The notes under the pieces: model-generated
Seen by the model: only the letters and a program-made list of their open reading frames with translations
Told to the model about the DNA's origin: nothing
Database searches by the model: none
Made by a program: the position numbers and the translations under genes
NCBI GenBank assembly: GCA_900766645.1
Contig: CAAFWD010000167.1
Span: forward strand, 1 to 46,579
Length of the DNA stretch: 46,579 nucleotides
Direction of reading: 5' to 3'
DNA from: an uncultured Cetobacterium sp.
Lineage (GTDB): Bacteria > Fusobacteriota > Fusobacteriia > Fusobacteriales > Fusobacteriaceae
Shown here: positions 8,122-15,410 of the stretch, piece by piece
How the letters are laid out: each line of letters opens with the position of its first letter
Position numbering within the stretch: position 1 is the first letter of the stretch

Positions 8122-9048
8122 ATGGCAAATACAATAGCTTACGCACAAGTTTTACAATCTGCATTAGATAAAGTTGCAACACAAGAATTATTAACAGGTT
8201 GGATGGATAGGAATGCAGGAAAAGTTAAATATAACGGGGGTAAAGAAGTAAAAATACCTATGATATCTACAGATGGATTAGGTGACTACTCTAGAGGTTC
8301 AGCAAATGGATATGCTGGCGGAGATATAAAGTTCGAGTATAAAACTTATGAAATGACTCAAGATAGAGGTAGAAAATTTACATTAGATGCTATGGATGTG
8401 GGTGAAACTAACTTTGTAGCGACTGCTGGAAATGTTATGGGAGAGTTCCAAAGAACTCATGTTACTCCAGAGATAGATGCTTATAGATTATCAGCATTAG
8501 CTCAAGTTGCAGCTAAAAGTGATAATGTAAAATATTCTTATTCTTTAGATGAAGAAACTATAATAAGAGAAATAAAATTAGGTATAAAAAAGATAAGAGA
8601 AAATGGATATAATGGACAATTAGTTTGTCATTTAACTTATGATGCAATAATGGCAGTTGAAAATAAAATGTTAGGTCAATTATCATCCGTAACATTTTCA
8701 CAAGGTGGAATAGATACTACAGTTCCAGCAATAGATAAAGTGGCGCTAATAGAGACTCCACAAAATAGAATGTACTCAGCTATAAAATTAAATGATGGAG
8801 TTACAAGTGGACAAGAAAAAGGTGGATATGTTAAAGCAGAAAATGCGACAAATGTACATTTTATAATAGTTCCAGTTGATGTTCCAGTAGCAGTTACTAA
8901 ACAGGATTTAATGAGAATATTTGATCCTGAAACTAATCAACAAGCAAATGCATGGGCTATGGATTATAGAAGATACCATGATTTATGGGTACTAGAAAAT
9001 AAAGAAAACTCTGTATATGCTTGTTTTGAAGGAGCTAAACAGGGTTAG
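8122..9048 (+). CDS. Major capsid protein
   Basis: This 308-aa protein directly follows the scaffold gene and has the low-Lys, Ala/Gly-rich composition of capsid subunits. Features include KVKYNGGKEVKIPMISTDG near the N-terminus, SYSLDEE in the middle and VPVDVPVAVTKQDLMRIFDP near the end. This is the style of the coat proteins of clostridial contractile-tailed phages, which adopt an HK97 fold. It ends at TAG 9046-9048. A second frame (+1) stays open across this stop and continues to 9151, so a longer form could be made by frameshifting. Confidence 0.85.
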   Translation: MANTIAYAQVLQSALDKVATQELLTGWMDRNAGKVKYNGGKEVKIPMISTDGLGDYSRGSANGYAGGDIKFEYKTYEMTQDRGRKFTLDAMDVGETNFVATAGNVMGEFQRTHVTPEIDAYRLSALAQVAAKSDNVKYSYSLDEETIIREIKLGIKKIRENGYNGQLVCHLTYDAIMAVENKMLGQLSSVTFSQGGIDTTVPAIDKVALIETPQNRMYSAIKLNDGVTSGQEKGGYVKAENATNVHFIIVPVDVPVAVTKQDLMRIFDPETNQQANAWAMDYRRYHDLWVLENKENSVYACFEGAKQG

Positions 9049-9151
9049 CACACGAAGTGCTTCAAGCTTCTCGTTAAACGATGAAGTAGTCGAAGAAGTG
9101 GAAGTCCCACAAAAGAAAACTAGAAAAAGAACTAAAAAGATAGAGGAATAA
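9017..9151 (+). CDS. Small ORF overlapping the capsid end, or +1 frameshift extension of the capsid protein
   Basis: In the +1 frame relative to the capsid gene, 44 codons are open from ATG 9017 to TAA 9149-9151. The part after the capsid stop codes for an acidic stretch (DEVVEEVEVP) followed by a basic tail (KKTRKRTKK), a protein-like composition. Its stop codon lies in the loop of the terminator, as for real 3' ends. There is no ribosome site in front of 9017. Two hairpins surround the capsid stop (GCTAA/TTAGC, 9034-9050, and AGCAC/GTGCT). It may be a small coupled gene, a frameshifted capsid tail, or a remnant. Confidence 0.45.
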   Translation: MLVLKELNRVSTRSASSFSLNDEVVEEVEVPQKKTRKRTKKIEE

Positions 9152-9164
9152 ACCTCTATCTTTT
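9139..9164 (+). terminator. Terminator after the capsid gene
   Basis: GATAGAGG and CCTCTATC form a perfect 8-bp stem with a 6-nt loop followed by TTTT. It separates the capsid from the connector genes. Confidence 0.85.
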
Positions 9165-9183
9165 CTTATGAACAGGTGATTAT

Positions 9184-9528
9184 ATGCTTGAAAATATAAA
9201 ACTTATACTTAATTTAACTGATGATAAGTATGACCAACTGATTTTATTATATATATCTAAAGTTGAAAATGTGATAATGAGTTATTGTAATATAGATAAG
9301 TTAAATCTAGCACTTGAAAGCTTCATAGAAGATAAAGTAGTATCTATTATGAAATCAAAAGTCGGTGGAGGTGCTCAAAATACAGGCGAAATTAAGTCTG
9401 TAAGTCGTGGAGATACCAAAATTGAATATAATGTTGGTGATATTATAACGGACACGTCTAACGGTGCAAATTTGACTTCTAGTGAAATGATATTTTTAAA
9501 TAAATTTAGGAAATTGAGGTGTTTCTAA
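9184..9528 (+). CDS. Head-tail connector protein (gp6/gp15-like)
   Basis: A 114-aa helical protein with the start MLENIKLILNLTDDKYDQLI, characteristic of head-tail connector (HK97 gp6/SPP1 gp15-type, DUF3199-like) proteins. It would attach below the portal and form the adaptor ring. It follows the capsid gene and its stop overlaps the next start (TAATG at 9526-9530). Confidence 0.7.
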   Translation: MLENIKLILNLTDDKYDQLILLYISKVENVIMSYCNIDKLNLALESFIEDKVVSIMKSKVGGGAQNTGEIKSVSRGDTKIEYNVGDIITDTSNGANLTSSEMIFLNKFRKLRCF

Positions 9529-9881
9529 TGACTGATGTTGAAGCTTTAGAAATGACTTATCTTGATTTATTTTCTTTATTTAGAAAAGAGAAAGTTAAAA
9601 ATGAAGATACTGGAATAACAGAAACTGTAGAAGTAGAAATTTATAGTAATAAAAAATGTGCATTATCTAAAAATAATTTAACTAATATTATGCAATCTGA
9701 CGGAGTAGGAAATTTATCTGAAAGCTATACTTTTTTTACTAATCCTATGCTTGAAATAAAACCAGGGGATAAACTTGTTATAAAATCTCTAAGTGGTACT
9801 GATAGCTTCTTAGTATCTTCAAAGCCTTTTAAATACAATTCGCATCAAGAATTGATTCTTTCTTATAAGGATAGAGTTTAG
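9528..9881 (+). CDS. Head closure/adaptor protein (SPP1 gp16/XkdH-like)
   Basis: I place the start at ATG 9528, eight bases after GAGG, rather than at the GTG 9519 that overlaps the ribosome site. The product is 117 aa, beta-rich, with LSESYTFFTNPMLEIKPGDKLV in the middle, as in head-closure proteins of the XkdH/gp16 group. By position it should seal the head before tail joining. Confidence 0.65.
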   Translation: MTDVEALEMTYLDLFSLFRKEKVKNEDTGITETVEVEIYSNKKCALSKNNLTNIMQSDGVGNLSESYTFFTNPMLEIKPGDKLVIKSLSGTDSFLVSSKPFKYNSHQELILSYKDRV

Positions 9882-9883
9882 CT

Positions 9884-10249
9884 ATGAATTTTGAAATTGA
9901 AGGACTTGAGGAATTTATAAAATCTTTAGATGAAACAAGTAAAAACTACGATAAAAATGCTAAAAAAACCCTTAATAGTATAGGTATGAAATTAAAAGCT
10001 AAGACAGTTTTAAAAACTCCTGTTGATACAGGGGTACTTAGAAGGTCATGGACATATAAAACTAAAAATGCTAACGAAGGTATACTTTCAAATAGTACAA
10101 GATACAGTTCCTATGTTGAGTACGGACACCGAACAAAAGGTGGAAAATCTTTTGTAAATGGTAGGTATATGCTTACTAAGTCCATTGAAGAAGTAAAAAA
10201 TGAAATTGATGATGATTTAGGTATTGTTATTAATGATTTATTTAAGTAG
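9884..10249 (+). CDS. HK97 gp10-like / XkdI-like head-tail joining protein
   Basis: This 121-aa protein has the diagnostic TPVDTGVLRRSW (about residues 45-56) and SSYVEYGHRTKGG of the HK97 gp10 family (XkdI in PBSX). Members are tail completion or head-tail joining proteins. It lies 2 bp after the head-closure gene, in the usual order. Confidence 0.85.
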   Translation: MNFEIEGLEEFIKSLDETSKNYDKNAKKTLNSIGMKLKAKTVLKTPVDTGVLRRSWTYKTKNANEGILSNSTRYSSYVEYGHRTKGGKSFVNGRYMLTKSIEEVKNEIDDDLGIVINDLFK

Positions 10250-10257
10250 GTGATAAA

Positions 10258-10704
10258 ATGATAACCTATAAAGATATTTTATTTAGTGCTACTAAAATAT
10301 TGTCAGATAGCTTTAATGTAGATGTAATAGTTGATAATTCAGAGGGTATCTTTGAGAATGAATGTTTTTATGTAACATTAGTTCCAATAACTTCAGCTTC
10401 AGCAACTAAAACTACAAACCAAAAGCAATTAATGCTATCTGTAAAATATTTTGGTGGAGATAAATTAAAAAACTATGATATGGCAGATAAACTTGAGGGT
10501 TTATTTACTAGAACCGTAAAAGTGAATGATAGATTTTTAAATATATCTAACGTTGAACCTAACTTCTTAAATGATGAAGTAGGGGATATGTTAGATTTTT
10601 TAATTTATATCAATTACTTTGAGGATATTAACCAAGCTAAAGAAGAATTTGACAATATAGAAAATGTTGAACTAATAGACAAAATAAATATAAGGGGTGA
10701 TTAA
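10258..10704 (+). CDS. Phage tail terminator-like protein (DUF6838/XkdJ position)
   Basis: This 148-aa protein sits between the gp10-like gene and the sheath, where XkdJ or tail terminator proteins are found. It has an alpha/beta pattern with a central QLMLSVKYFGGDKLKNYDMADKLEG. I recognise the clostridial phage family style, but no catalytic motif is expected. A tail terminator caps the tube and sheath and joins them to the head. Confidence 0.6.
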   Translation: MITYKDILFSATKILSDSFNVDVIVDNSEGIFENECFYVTLVPITSASATKTTNQKQLMLSVKYFGGDKLKNYDMADKLEGLFTRTVKVNDRFLNISNVEPNFLNDEVGDMLDFLIYINYFEDINQAKEEFDNIENVELIDKINIRGD

Positions 10705-11760
10705 ATGGGATTACCAATAACGGAAATTAATTTCAAGCAATTAGCTAAAACAGCTGTATTAAGGTCAAGTCGTGGTATAGTTGCTATGATATTAAAAGAT
10801 ACAAAAAAAGCTAATTTTGAGGTTATAGAAGCTTCGGATATACCATCAAATATAACAGAAGCTAACCAAAAACTGATAAAAGAAGCTTTAAAAGGGAATG
10901 ACTATTCCCCTAATAAGATAATAGTTTATGTTTTAGGGACAGGAGGTCAAGTTGATGAAGCTTTAACTTTCTTTGAATCGCAAGAATTTAATACTTTATG
11001 TTATCCTAATGCTGAAACTTCTGACAATACAAAGATAGAAGCCTTTATAATTAAAATGAAAAACATTGTTAAGTATAGAGTTTGTGGAGTTTTATATAGT
11101 AAAGCTTCTAATAACTATGAAATAGTTAATTTAACAGCTAAGAATGTAACTTTAGGTGGTAAAACTGTAAATAGTGATTCTTTAGTTGCAAGGATTGCAG
11201 GACTTATAGAGGGGACACCTCTTAATAAATCTATAACTTACGCTACTTTAGATTATGATGGGGCTGAAACTCTTACAAAAGAACAAGCCGATTCAAGAAT
11301 CGATGCAGGTGAAATAATTTTAGTTAGAGAAATGGGTAAAATTAGAGTTGGTAGAGGAGTAACTTCCCTGACTACTAATGATACAGATACAGAAGATGCT
11401 TTTAAGAACCTTCAAACTGTTAAAATAGCTAACTTAATACATAATGACTTAAGAAGGGTTATAGTTGAAAAGTACATAGGTAAAGTTCCTAATACTTATT
11501 CAAATAAATGCAACTTAATAGTTGAAATAACTGAATACTTAAATGATTTACAAGTTGAACAGTTAATAGAGCAAGTAAACTACGTTGGTATAGATATAGA
11601 AGCACAAAGAAAATGGCTTAAAGATAATACTAATTTAGATGTTGCGAATATGACAGAGCAAGAAATAAAAGAAGCTAACACAAAAACAAATGTATTTATA
11701 GCAATATCATTCAAAATAGTTACGGCTATGGAAGATATTTTAATATCGATTGAATTATAA
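10705..11760 (+). CDS. xkdK: Contractile tail sheath protein, XkdK-like
   Basis: This 351-aa protein begins MGLPITEINFKQLAKTAV and has RSSRGIVAMILKD, the usual start of PBSX XkdK/clostridial sheath proteins. The middle has AARIAGLIEGTPLN-like text (VARIAGLIEGTPLNKSITY), and the end AISFKIVTAMEDIL is the conserved C-terminal strand that meshes with the next subunit. Presence of a sheath gene shows a contractile (myovirus-type) tail. A terminator follows. Confidence 0.92.
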   Translation: MGLPITEINFKQLAKTAVLRSSRGIVAMILKDTKKANFEVIEASDIPSNITEANQKLIKEALKGNDYSPNKIIVYVLGTGGQVDEALTFFESQEFNTLCYPNAETSDNTKIEAFIIKMKNIVKYRVCGVLYSKASNNYEIVNLTAKNVTLGGKTVNSDSLVARIAGLIEGTPLNKSITYATLDYDGAETLTKEQADSRIDAGEIILVREMGKIRVGRGVTSLTTNDTDTEDAFKNLQTVKIANLIHNDLRRVIVEKYIGKVPNTYSNKCNLIVEITEYLNDLQVEQLIEQVNYVGIDIEAQRKWLKDNTNLDVANMTEQEIKEANTKTNVFIAISFKIVTAMEDILISIEL

Positions 11761-11788
11761 GTATATATTAACTCAAATTCTTCCATTG

Positions 11789-11815
11789 ACGCTACAATGT
11801 AGCGTTATTTTTTAT
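11789..11815 (+). terminator. Terminator after the sheath gene
   Basis: ACGCTAC and GTAGCGT form a 7-bp stem with a 3-nt loop and a following T run (TTATTTTTT). Confidence 0.85.
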
Positions 11816-11842
11816 GCGAAAATATAAGGTGGTGATTTTTTT

Positions 11843-12277
11843 ATGGCTAAAGCTAAGTACGAAGCTAAAAGAGTTATAAATGGTACTTTTGGAACTGTTG
11901 AAATAGACGGAGAAGATATAATGGAAGTTGTTGCTTTCCAAGCTAAAGACGAATACGGCAAGGAAGCAATTTCTCAATGTGGAGTAATAAACAAGGGCTA
12001 TAAAATAACTTCTATAGAAGGTAAAGGCTCGGTAAAAGTTAATAAGATAAATTCAAGAATGATAAAGAAAATAGGTAGACAAATAAGAGAAGGAAAAACA
12101 CCTACTTTTACACTAACAGGAACTCTTGCAGACCCGGATTCTTTCGGAAGTGAAAAAATAGCATTTACTGGTGTTATATTTGATGATTTAACACTATTCG
12201 ATTTTGAAAATGGTACATTAGGAACAGTTGAAATGCCTTTCACTTATGAAGATTTTATGTTACTTGATTTAATATAA
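11843..12277 (+). CDS. xkdM: Tail tube protein, XkdM-like
   Basis: A 144-aa beta-rich protein starting MAKAKYEAKRVINGTFGTV, matching XkdM-type tube subunits, with conserved ITSIEGKGSVKVNKINSRM and a C-terminal FTYEDFMLLDLI. It would polymerise inside the sheath. The position directly after the sheath and before the chaperone is canonical. Confidence 0.92.
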   Translation: MAKAKYEAKRVINGTFGTVEIDGEDIMEVVAFQAKDEYGKEAISQCGVINKGYKITSIEGKGSVKVNKINSRMIKKIGRQIREGKTPTFTLTGTLADPDSFGSEKIAFTGVIFDDLTLFDFENGTLGTVEMPFTYEDFMLLDLI

Positions 12278-12285
12278 TAATTTTT

Positions 12286-12315
12286 AAGGCTAGGGAAATA
12301 TTCTCTAGTCTTTAT
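12286..12315 (+). terminator. Partial terminator between tube and chaperone genes
   Basis: AAGGCTAG pairs with CTAGTCTT (one G:U), followed by TTTATTTTAAT. It could lower expression of downstream genes relative to the abundant sheath and tube. Confidence 0.65.
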
Positions 12316-12349
12316 TTTAATATAAAAAAAGAAATGGAGATAAAAGAAT

Positions 12350-12742
12350 ATGAACTTAGTTGAACAATTATTAAAAATAGATGCAAATGAGATAGAAATA
12401 CCTAGAACAGTTAAAAAGATGTACTGTAAAAAACTTAAAAGAGAAATAGAGTTTGAATGTATAGCAATAGACGCAGAAAAAGCTAATGATATACAAGTAA
12501 AAGCTGTTGATTTAGCTAAAGGTGAAGTGACTGAAATAGATATGTTTAAATTAAAGTCTTATACAATAATGGAAGGTTGTAAGTCTTTTAAAGATAAAGA
12601 ATTAATGAAACATTTTGGAGTTCCTACGCCAAGAGAATTAATAAAAAAGCTTCTTACAGATGGAGAAGTAACTGAATTATATAACACAATAATAGAATTA
12701 TCATCTTATCAAGATTCAAAAGAAGATGAAATAAAAAACTAA
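12350..12742 (+). CDS. xkdN: Tail assembly chaperone, short form (XkdN-like)
   Basis: A 130-aa protein between tube and tape measure genes with IPRTVKKMYCKKLKREIEF near the N-terminus, as in XkdN. It is the gpG-like short chaperone that binds the tape measure protein. Its last codons are ATA AAA AAC TAA, containing the slippery heptamer A-AAA-AAC at 12733-12739, so ribosomes that slip -1 make the longer form listed separately. Confidence 0.9.
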   Translation: MNLVEQLLKIDANEIEIPRTVKKMYCKKLKREIEFECIAIDAEKANDIQVKAVDLAKGEVTEIDMFKLKSYTIMEGCKSFKDKELMKHFGVPTPRELIKKLLTDGEVTELYNTIIELSSYQDSKEDEIKN

Positions 12743-12912
12743 TTAATGTCGATGGAAAAGTGCAACTAATGTATTACTTGTTTAAATATCACCATATTAC
12801 ACCTATGCAATTTTATAAAATGGGGTATGGGGAAAAGCAAATACTTAGGGACTTTATGCACTATGAAATCGACCAAATGAATGAGGAAGCAAAACTCCTA
12901 GAAAGGAGGTAA
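12350..12912 (+). CDS. Tail assembly chaperone, -1 frameshifted long form
   Basis: Slippage by -1 at A-AAA-AAC (12733-12739) continues in a second open frame from CTA 12739 to TAA 12910-12912. This adds 57 residues to the 130 of the short form, giving about 187 aa. The added part contains MYYLFKYHHITPMQFYKMG and an acidic C-terminus, with the aromatic-rich style of gpT-type extensions. The second part has no ribosome site of its own, and the tape measure gene starts 3 bp later. This dual-product arrangement is conserved in tailed phages, where the extended protein recruits tube subunits to the tape measure. Confidence 0.88.
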
Positions 12913-12914
12913 TA

Positions 12915-14756
12915 ATGGCACAAGATAAAGTTTTACAAGCTATTATAAAACTTAAAGATGATTTTAGTAAGCCCTTAAAGGGTGTAAAAGCTAATATGGA
13001 AGCTTTAGGAAAGTCTGTAAATTCTACTAAAAAGACTTTGTCAGATTTTAATGATGGTATGAATTTTGCAGGAAAAAATGCTTTAAAAATAGGTGCAACG
13101 CTAACAGCTTCGGTTGGTGGTGCTTTTTTAATGTGTACTAAAAATGCTATAGAGTTTGAAGAAGCTTTTACAGGAGTTATGAAAACTGTAAATGAAAGTG
13201 CTAATACTTCTTATGAGGATATTAGTAAAGGTTTGATTGACTTATCAAATAGAATGCCTAAAACAGCTTCTGAATTAGCAGGAATAGCAGAAATAGCAGG
13301 GCAATTAGGGATTGAAACTGATAACATAGTAACATTTACTGAAACTATGGCAATGTTAGCTGATACTACTAACATAGTAGGTGAAGAAGGTGCATTGCAA
13401 TTAGCTAAGTTTATGAATGTTATGGGAACAAATCAAGATTTAGTTGATAGATTAGGGTCAAGTATAGTTGCACTTGGTAACAATTTCTCAACTACAGAAG
13501 CAGATATATTAAATATGTCAAGTAGATTATCAGATTTGGGAATATTAGCTAATTTTAGTGAAACGCAAGTGCTAGGTTGGGCTACAGCTATGAGTTCAGC
13601 AGGCATTGAAGCCGAAATGGGTGGTACAGCTATGAAGAAGCTTGTAACTGAAATTGAAATGGCAACTATAAAAGGTGGCGATTCTTTAGAACAGTTTGCG
13701 AAAATAGCAGGTGTAACTTCAAGCGATTTCAAGAAAGCTTTCGGCGAAGATGCTTCTAATGCTACATTAATGTTTTTAGCCGGTCTTAATAAGGTTAAAG
13801 AACAAGGGGGAAGTGTTTCAGAAGTATTAGATAGTATGGATATAAAAGAAGTTAGACTAAGAGAAACAATGATTAAGCTTGCATCAACTCATGAAGATGT
13901 GGCAAGGGCTTTAGGTATGTCAAGCGAAGCATGGGAACAAAACAATGCGTTATCTAAAGAAGCTGAACAAAGATATGGAACTACAGCTTCACAACTTCAA
14001 ATAATGAGAAATCAAATAAATAATGCTACTTTAGATATAGGGAATGCTCTTTTACCTATCATAAGGGATGCTGTTGAAAAAGTAGCTGATGTTGCTAATG
14101 CTTTTGCTAACTTAGATCCTAATATTAAAAAGGTAATAATAACAATAGGACTTATAACTTTAGGTATAGGCTTATTATTAACTATAGGTGGAGGACTATT
14201 AATATTTATAGCTAGTGTTACAACAGCTTTAACAGCTTTAGGTGGAGTTGCTACTGTAGTAGGGGGAATAATAGCCTTTTTAACTTCTCCTATAACTTTA
14301 GTAATAGTTGCTATAGGTTTATTAATAGCTAATGTAGTATTAGTCAAAAAAGCTTGGGACAGCAATTGGAATGGCATACGAGATAAGACTAAGGAAGTAT
14401 GTAATAATATTAAAAACTGGTGGAAAAACTTAGTTGATTGGTTCTTAAATAACCCTGTAGTTGCTACTGTTAAAAACATCTTTAGTGGTGGCAAAAGTTC
14501 ATCAAACGAAGGTAAAAGAAGTGCTTTCGGTACTAAAAGAGTAGTTGGGAATGATGTACCATTTAGACTACATGAAGGAGAAAGAGTTCTTACAAAACAA
14601 CAAGCTAATAACTTAGAAAATAGTATAGGTAACGGTGCTATTAATATAAATATAGATAAAATGACTATAAGAGAAGAAGCAGACATAAATAAAGTAGCTA
14701 AAGAATTAGTTGATAGATTAAATAGAAGCAGGCTAGCGTTTGGAGGAGGGTATTAA
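12915..14756 (+). CDS. Tail tape measure protein (TP901 family)
   Basis: This 613-aa protein has an N-terminal helical region, the TP901 core (about 75-370) with SNRMPKTASELAGIAEIAGQLG and TTNIVGEEGALQLAKFMNVMG-like text, and then two or three hydrophobic segments (about 400-475). The C-terminal RLHEGERVLTKQQANNL motif is typical of tape measures. By the usual 0.15 nm per residue the tail would be near 90 nm, which is short. It starts with AAGGAGG and its last base overlaps the next start. Confidence 0.93.
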   Translation: MAQDKVLQAIIKLKDDFSKPLKGVKANMEALGKSVNSTKKTLSDFNDGMNFAGKNALKIGATLTASVGGAFLMCTKNAIEFEEAFTGVMKTVNESANTSYEDISKGLIDLSNRMPKTASELAGIAEIAGQLGIETDNIVTFTETMAMLADTTNIVGEEGALQLAKFMNVMGTNQDLVDRLGSSIVALGNNFSTTEADILNMSSRLSDLGILANFSETQVLGWATAMSSAGIEAEMGGTAMKKLVTEIEMATIKGGDSLEQFAKIAGVTSSDFKKAFGEDASNATLMFLAGLNKVKEQGGSVSEVLDSMDIKEVRLRETMIKLASTHEDVARALGMSSEAWEQNNALSKEAEQRYGTTASQLQIMRNQINNATLDIGNALLPIIRDAVEKVADVANAFANLDPNIKKVIITIGLITLGIGLLLTIGGGLLIFIASVTTALTALGGVATVVGGIIAFLTSPITLVIVAIGLLIANVVLVKKAWDSNWNGIRDKTKEVCNNIKNWWKNLVDWFLNNPVVATVKNIFSGGKSSSNEGKRSAFGTKRVVGNDVPFRLHEGERVLTKQQANNLENSIGNGAININIDKMTIREEADINKVAKELVDRLNRSRLAFGGGY

Positions 14757-15406
14757 TGGAAATATGGTTTAAGACAGACAGTAAACAAATTAGGCTTCCT
14801 GTATTGCCTTCCGAAGTAATGTTAAATGGCTCAAATATTCTTACAAGTGCAAATGTACTTAGATTGGGAGAAGTTACTATATATAGTGGTAATAACACAC
14901 AAGATGGAGAAATTTCTTCATTTTTCCCTAATCATGAGTATAGTTTTAATCAGTATAAGAACGTTGAAAAGCCTTTTGATTTAGCAACTCAGTTTAGGAC
15001 TTGGCGAGATTTAGGGCAAGTTGTAAGAATGGTCATAACTCCTAATATAAATTTTAGAGTTAGAATAACAAATTTTGAGTATGGAGAAAAAGATGGCACA
15101 GGAGATATTTATTATAGCTTAAAATGGAAAGAAATTAGGGATGTTAAAATTAAGAAATTAAATACTAATAATAACAGCAATAACAATAACAATTCAAAAC
15201 CTAATAATGCTACAGAGGATAAAACAGAAGGTAATAAGCAAAAGACACATATTGTTAAAAAAGGCGATTGTCTTTGGGATATAGCACAAAAGCATTATGG
15301 CAAAGGTAGTGATTATCCTAAGATAAAAAATGCTAATACTTCAAAATATCCAAGCTTGAAGAAAAATAATATAATTTACGTTGGCTGGCAACTTGTAATC
15401 CCATAA
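14756..15406 (+). CDS. xkdP: LysM-containing tail protein, XkdP-like
   Basis: This 216-aa protein starts with WFKTDSKQIRLPVLPSEVML, a strand pattern common to XkdP/gp53-like tail proteins. An Asn-rich linker (about 140-157) leads to a C-terminal LysM (about 164-216) with HIVKKGDCLWDIAQKHYG. It probably links the tube to the baseplate hub and binds peptidoglycan during infection. The start ATG overlaps the tape measure stop (TAATG-type overlap). Confidence 0.88.
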   Translation: MEIWFKTDSKQIRLPVLPSEVMLNGSNILTSANVLRLGEVTIYSGNNTQDGEISSFFPNHEYSFNQYKNVEKPFDLATQFRTWRDLGQVVRMVITPNINFRVRITNFEYGEKDGTGDIYYSLKWKEIRDVKIKKLNTNNNSNNNNNSKPNNATEDKTEGNKQKTHIVKKGDCLWDIAQKHYGKGSDYPKIKNANTSKYPSLKKNNIIYVGWQLVIP

Positions 15407-15410
15407 GGAG

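Noticed and set aside
14012..14686. Long minus-strand frame (224 aa) across the tape measure gene
   Set aside because: No ribosome site, composition is the reverse complement of helical coding sequence, and the plus-strand tape measure protein is clear.
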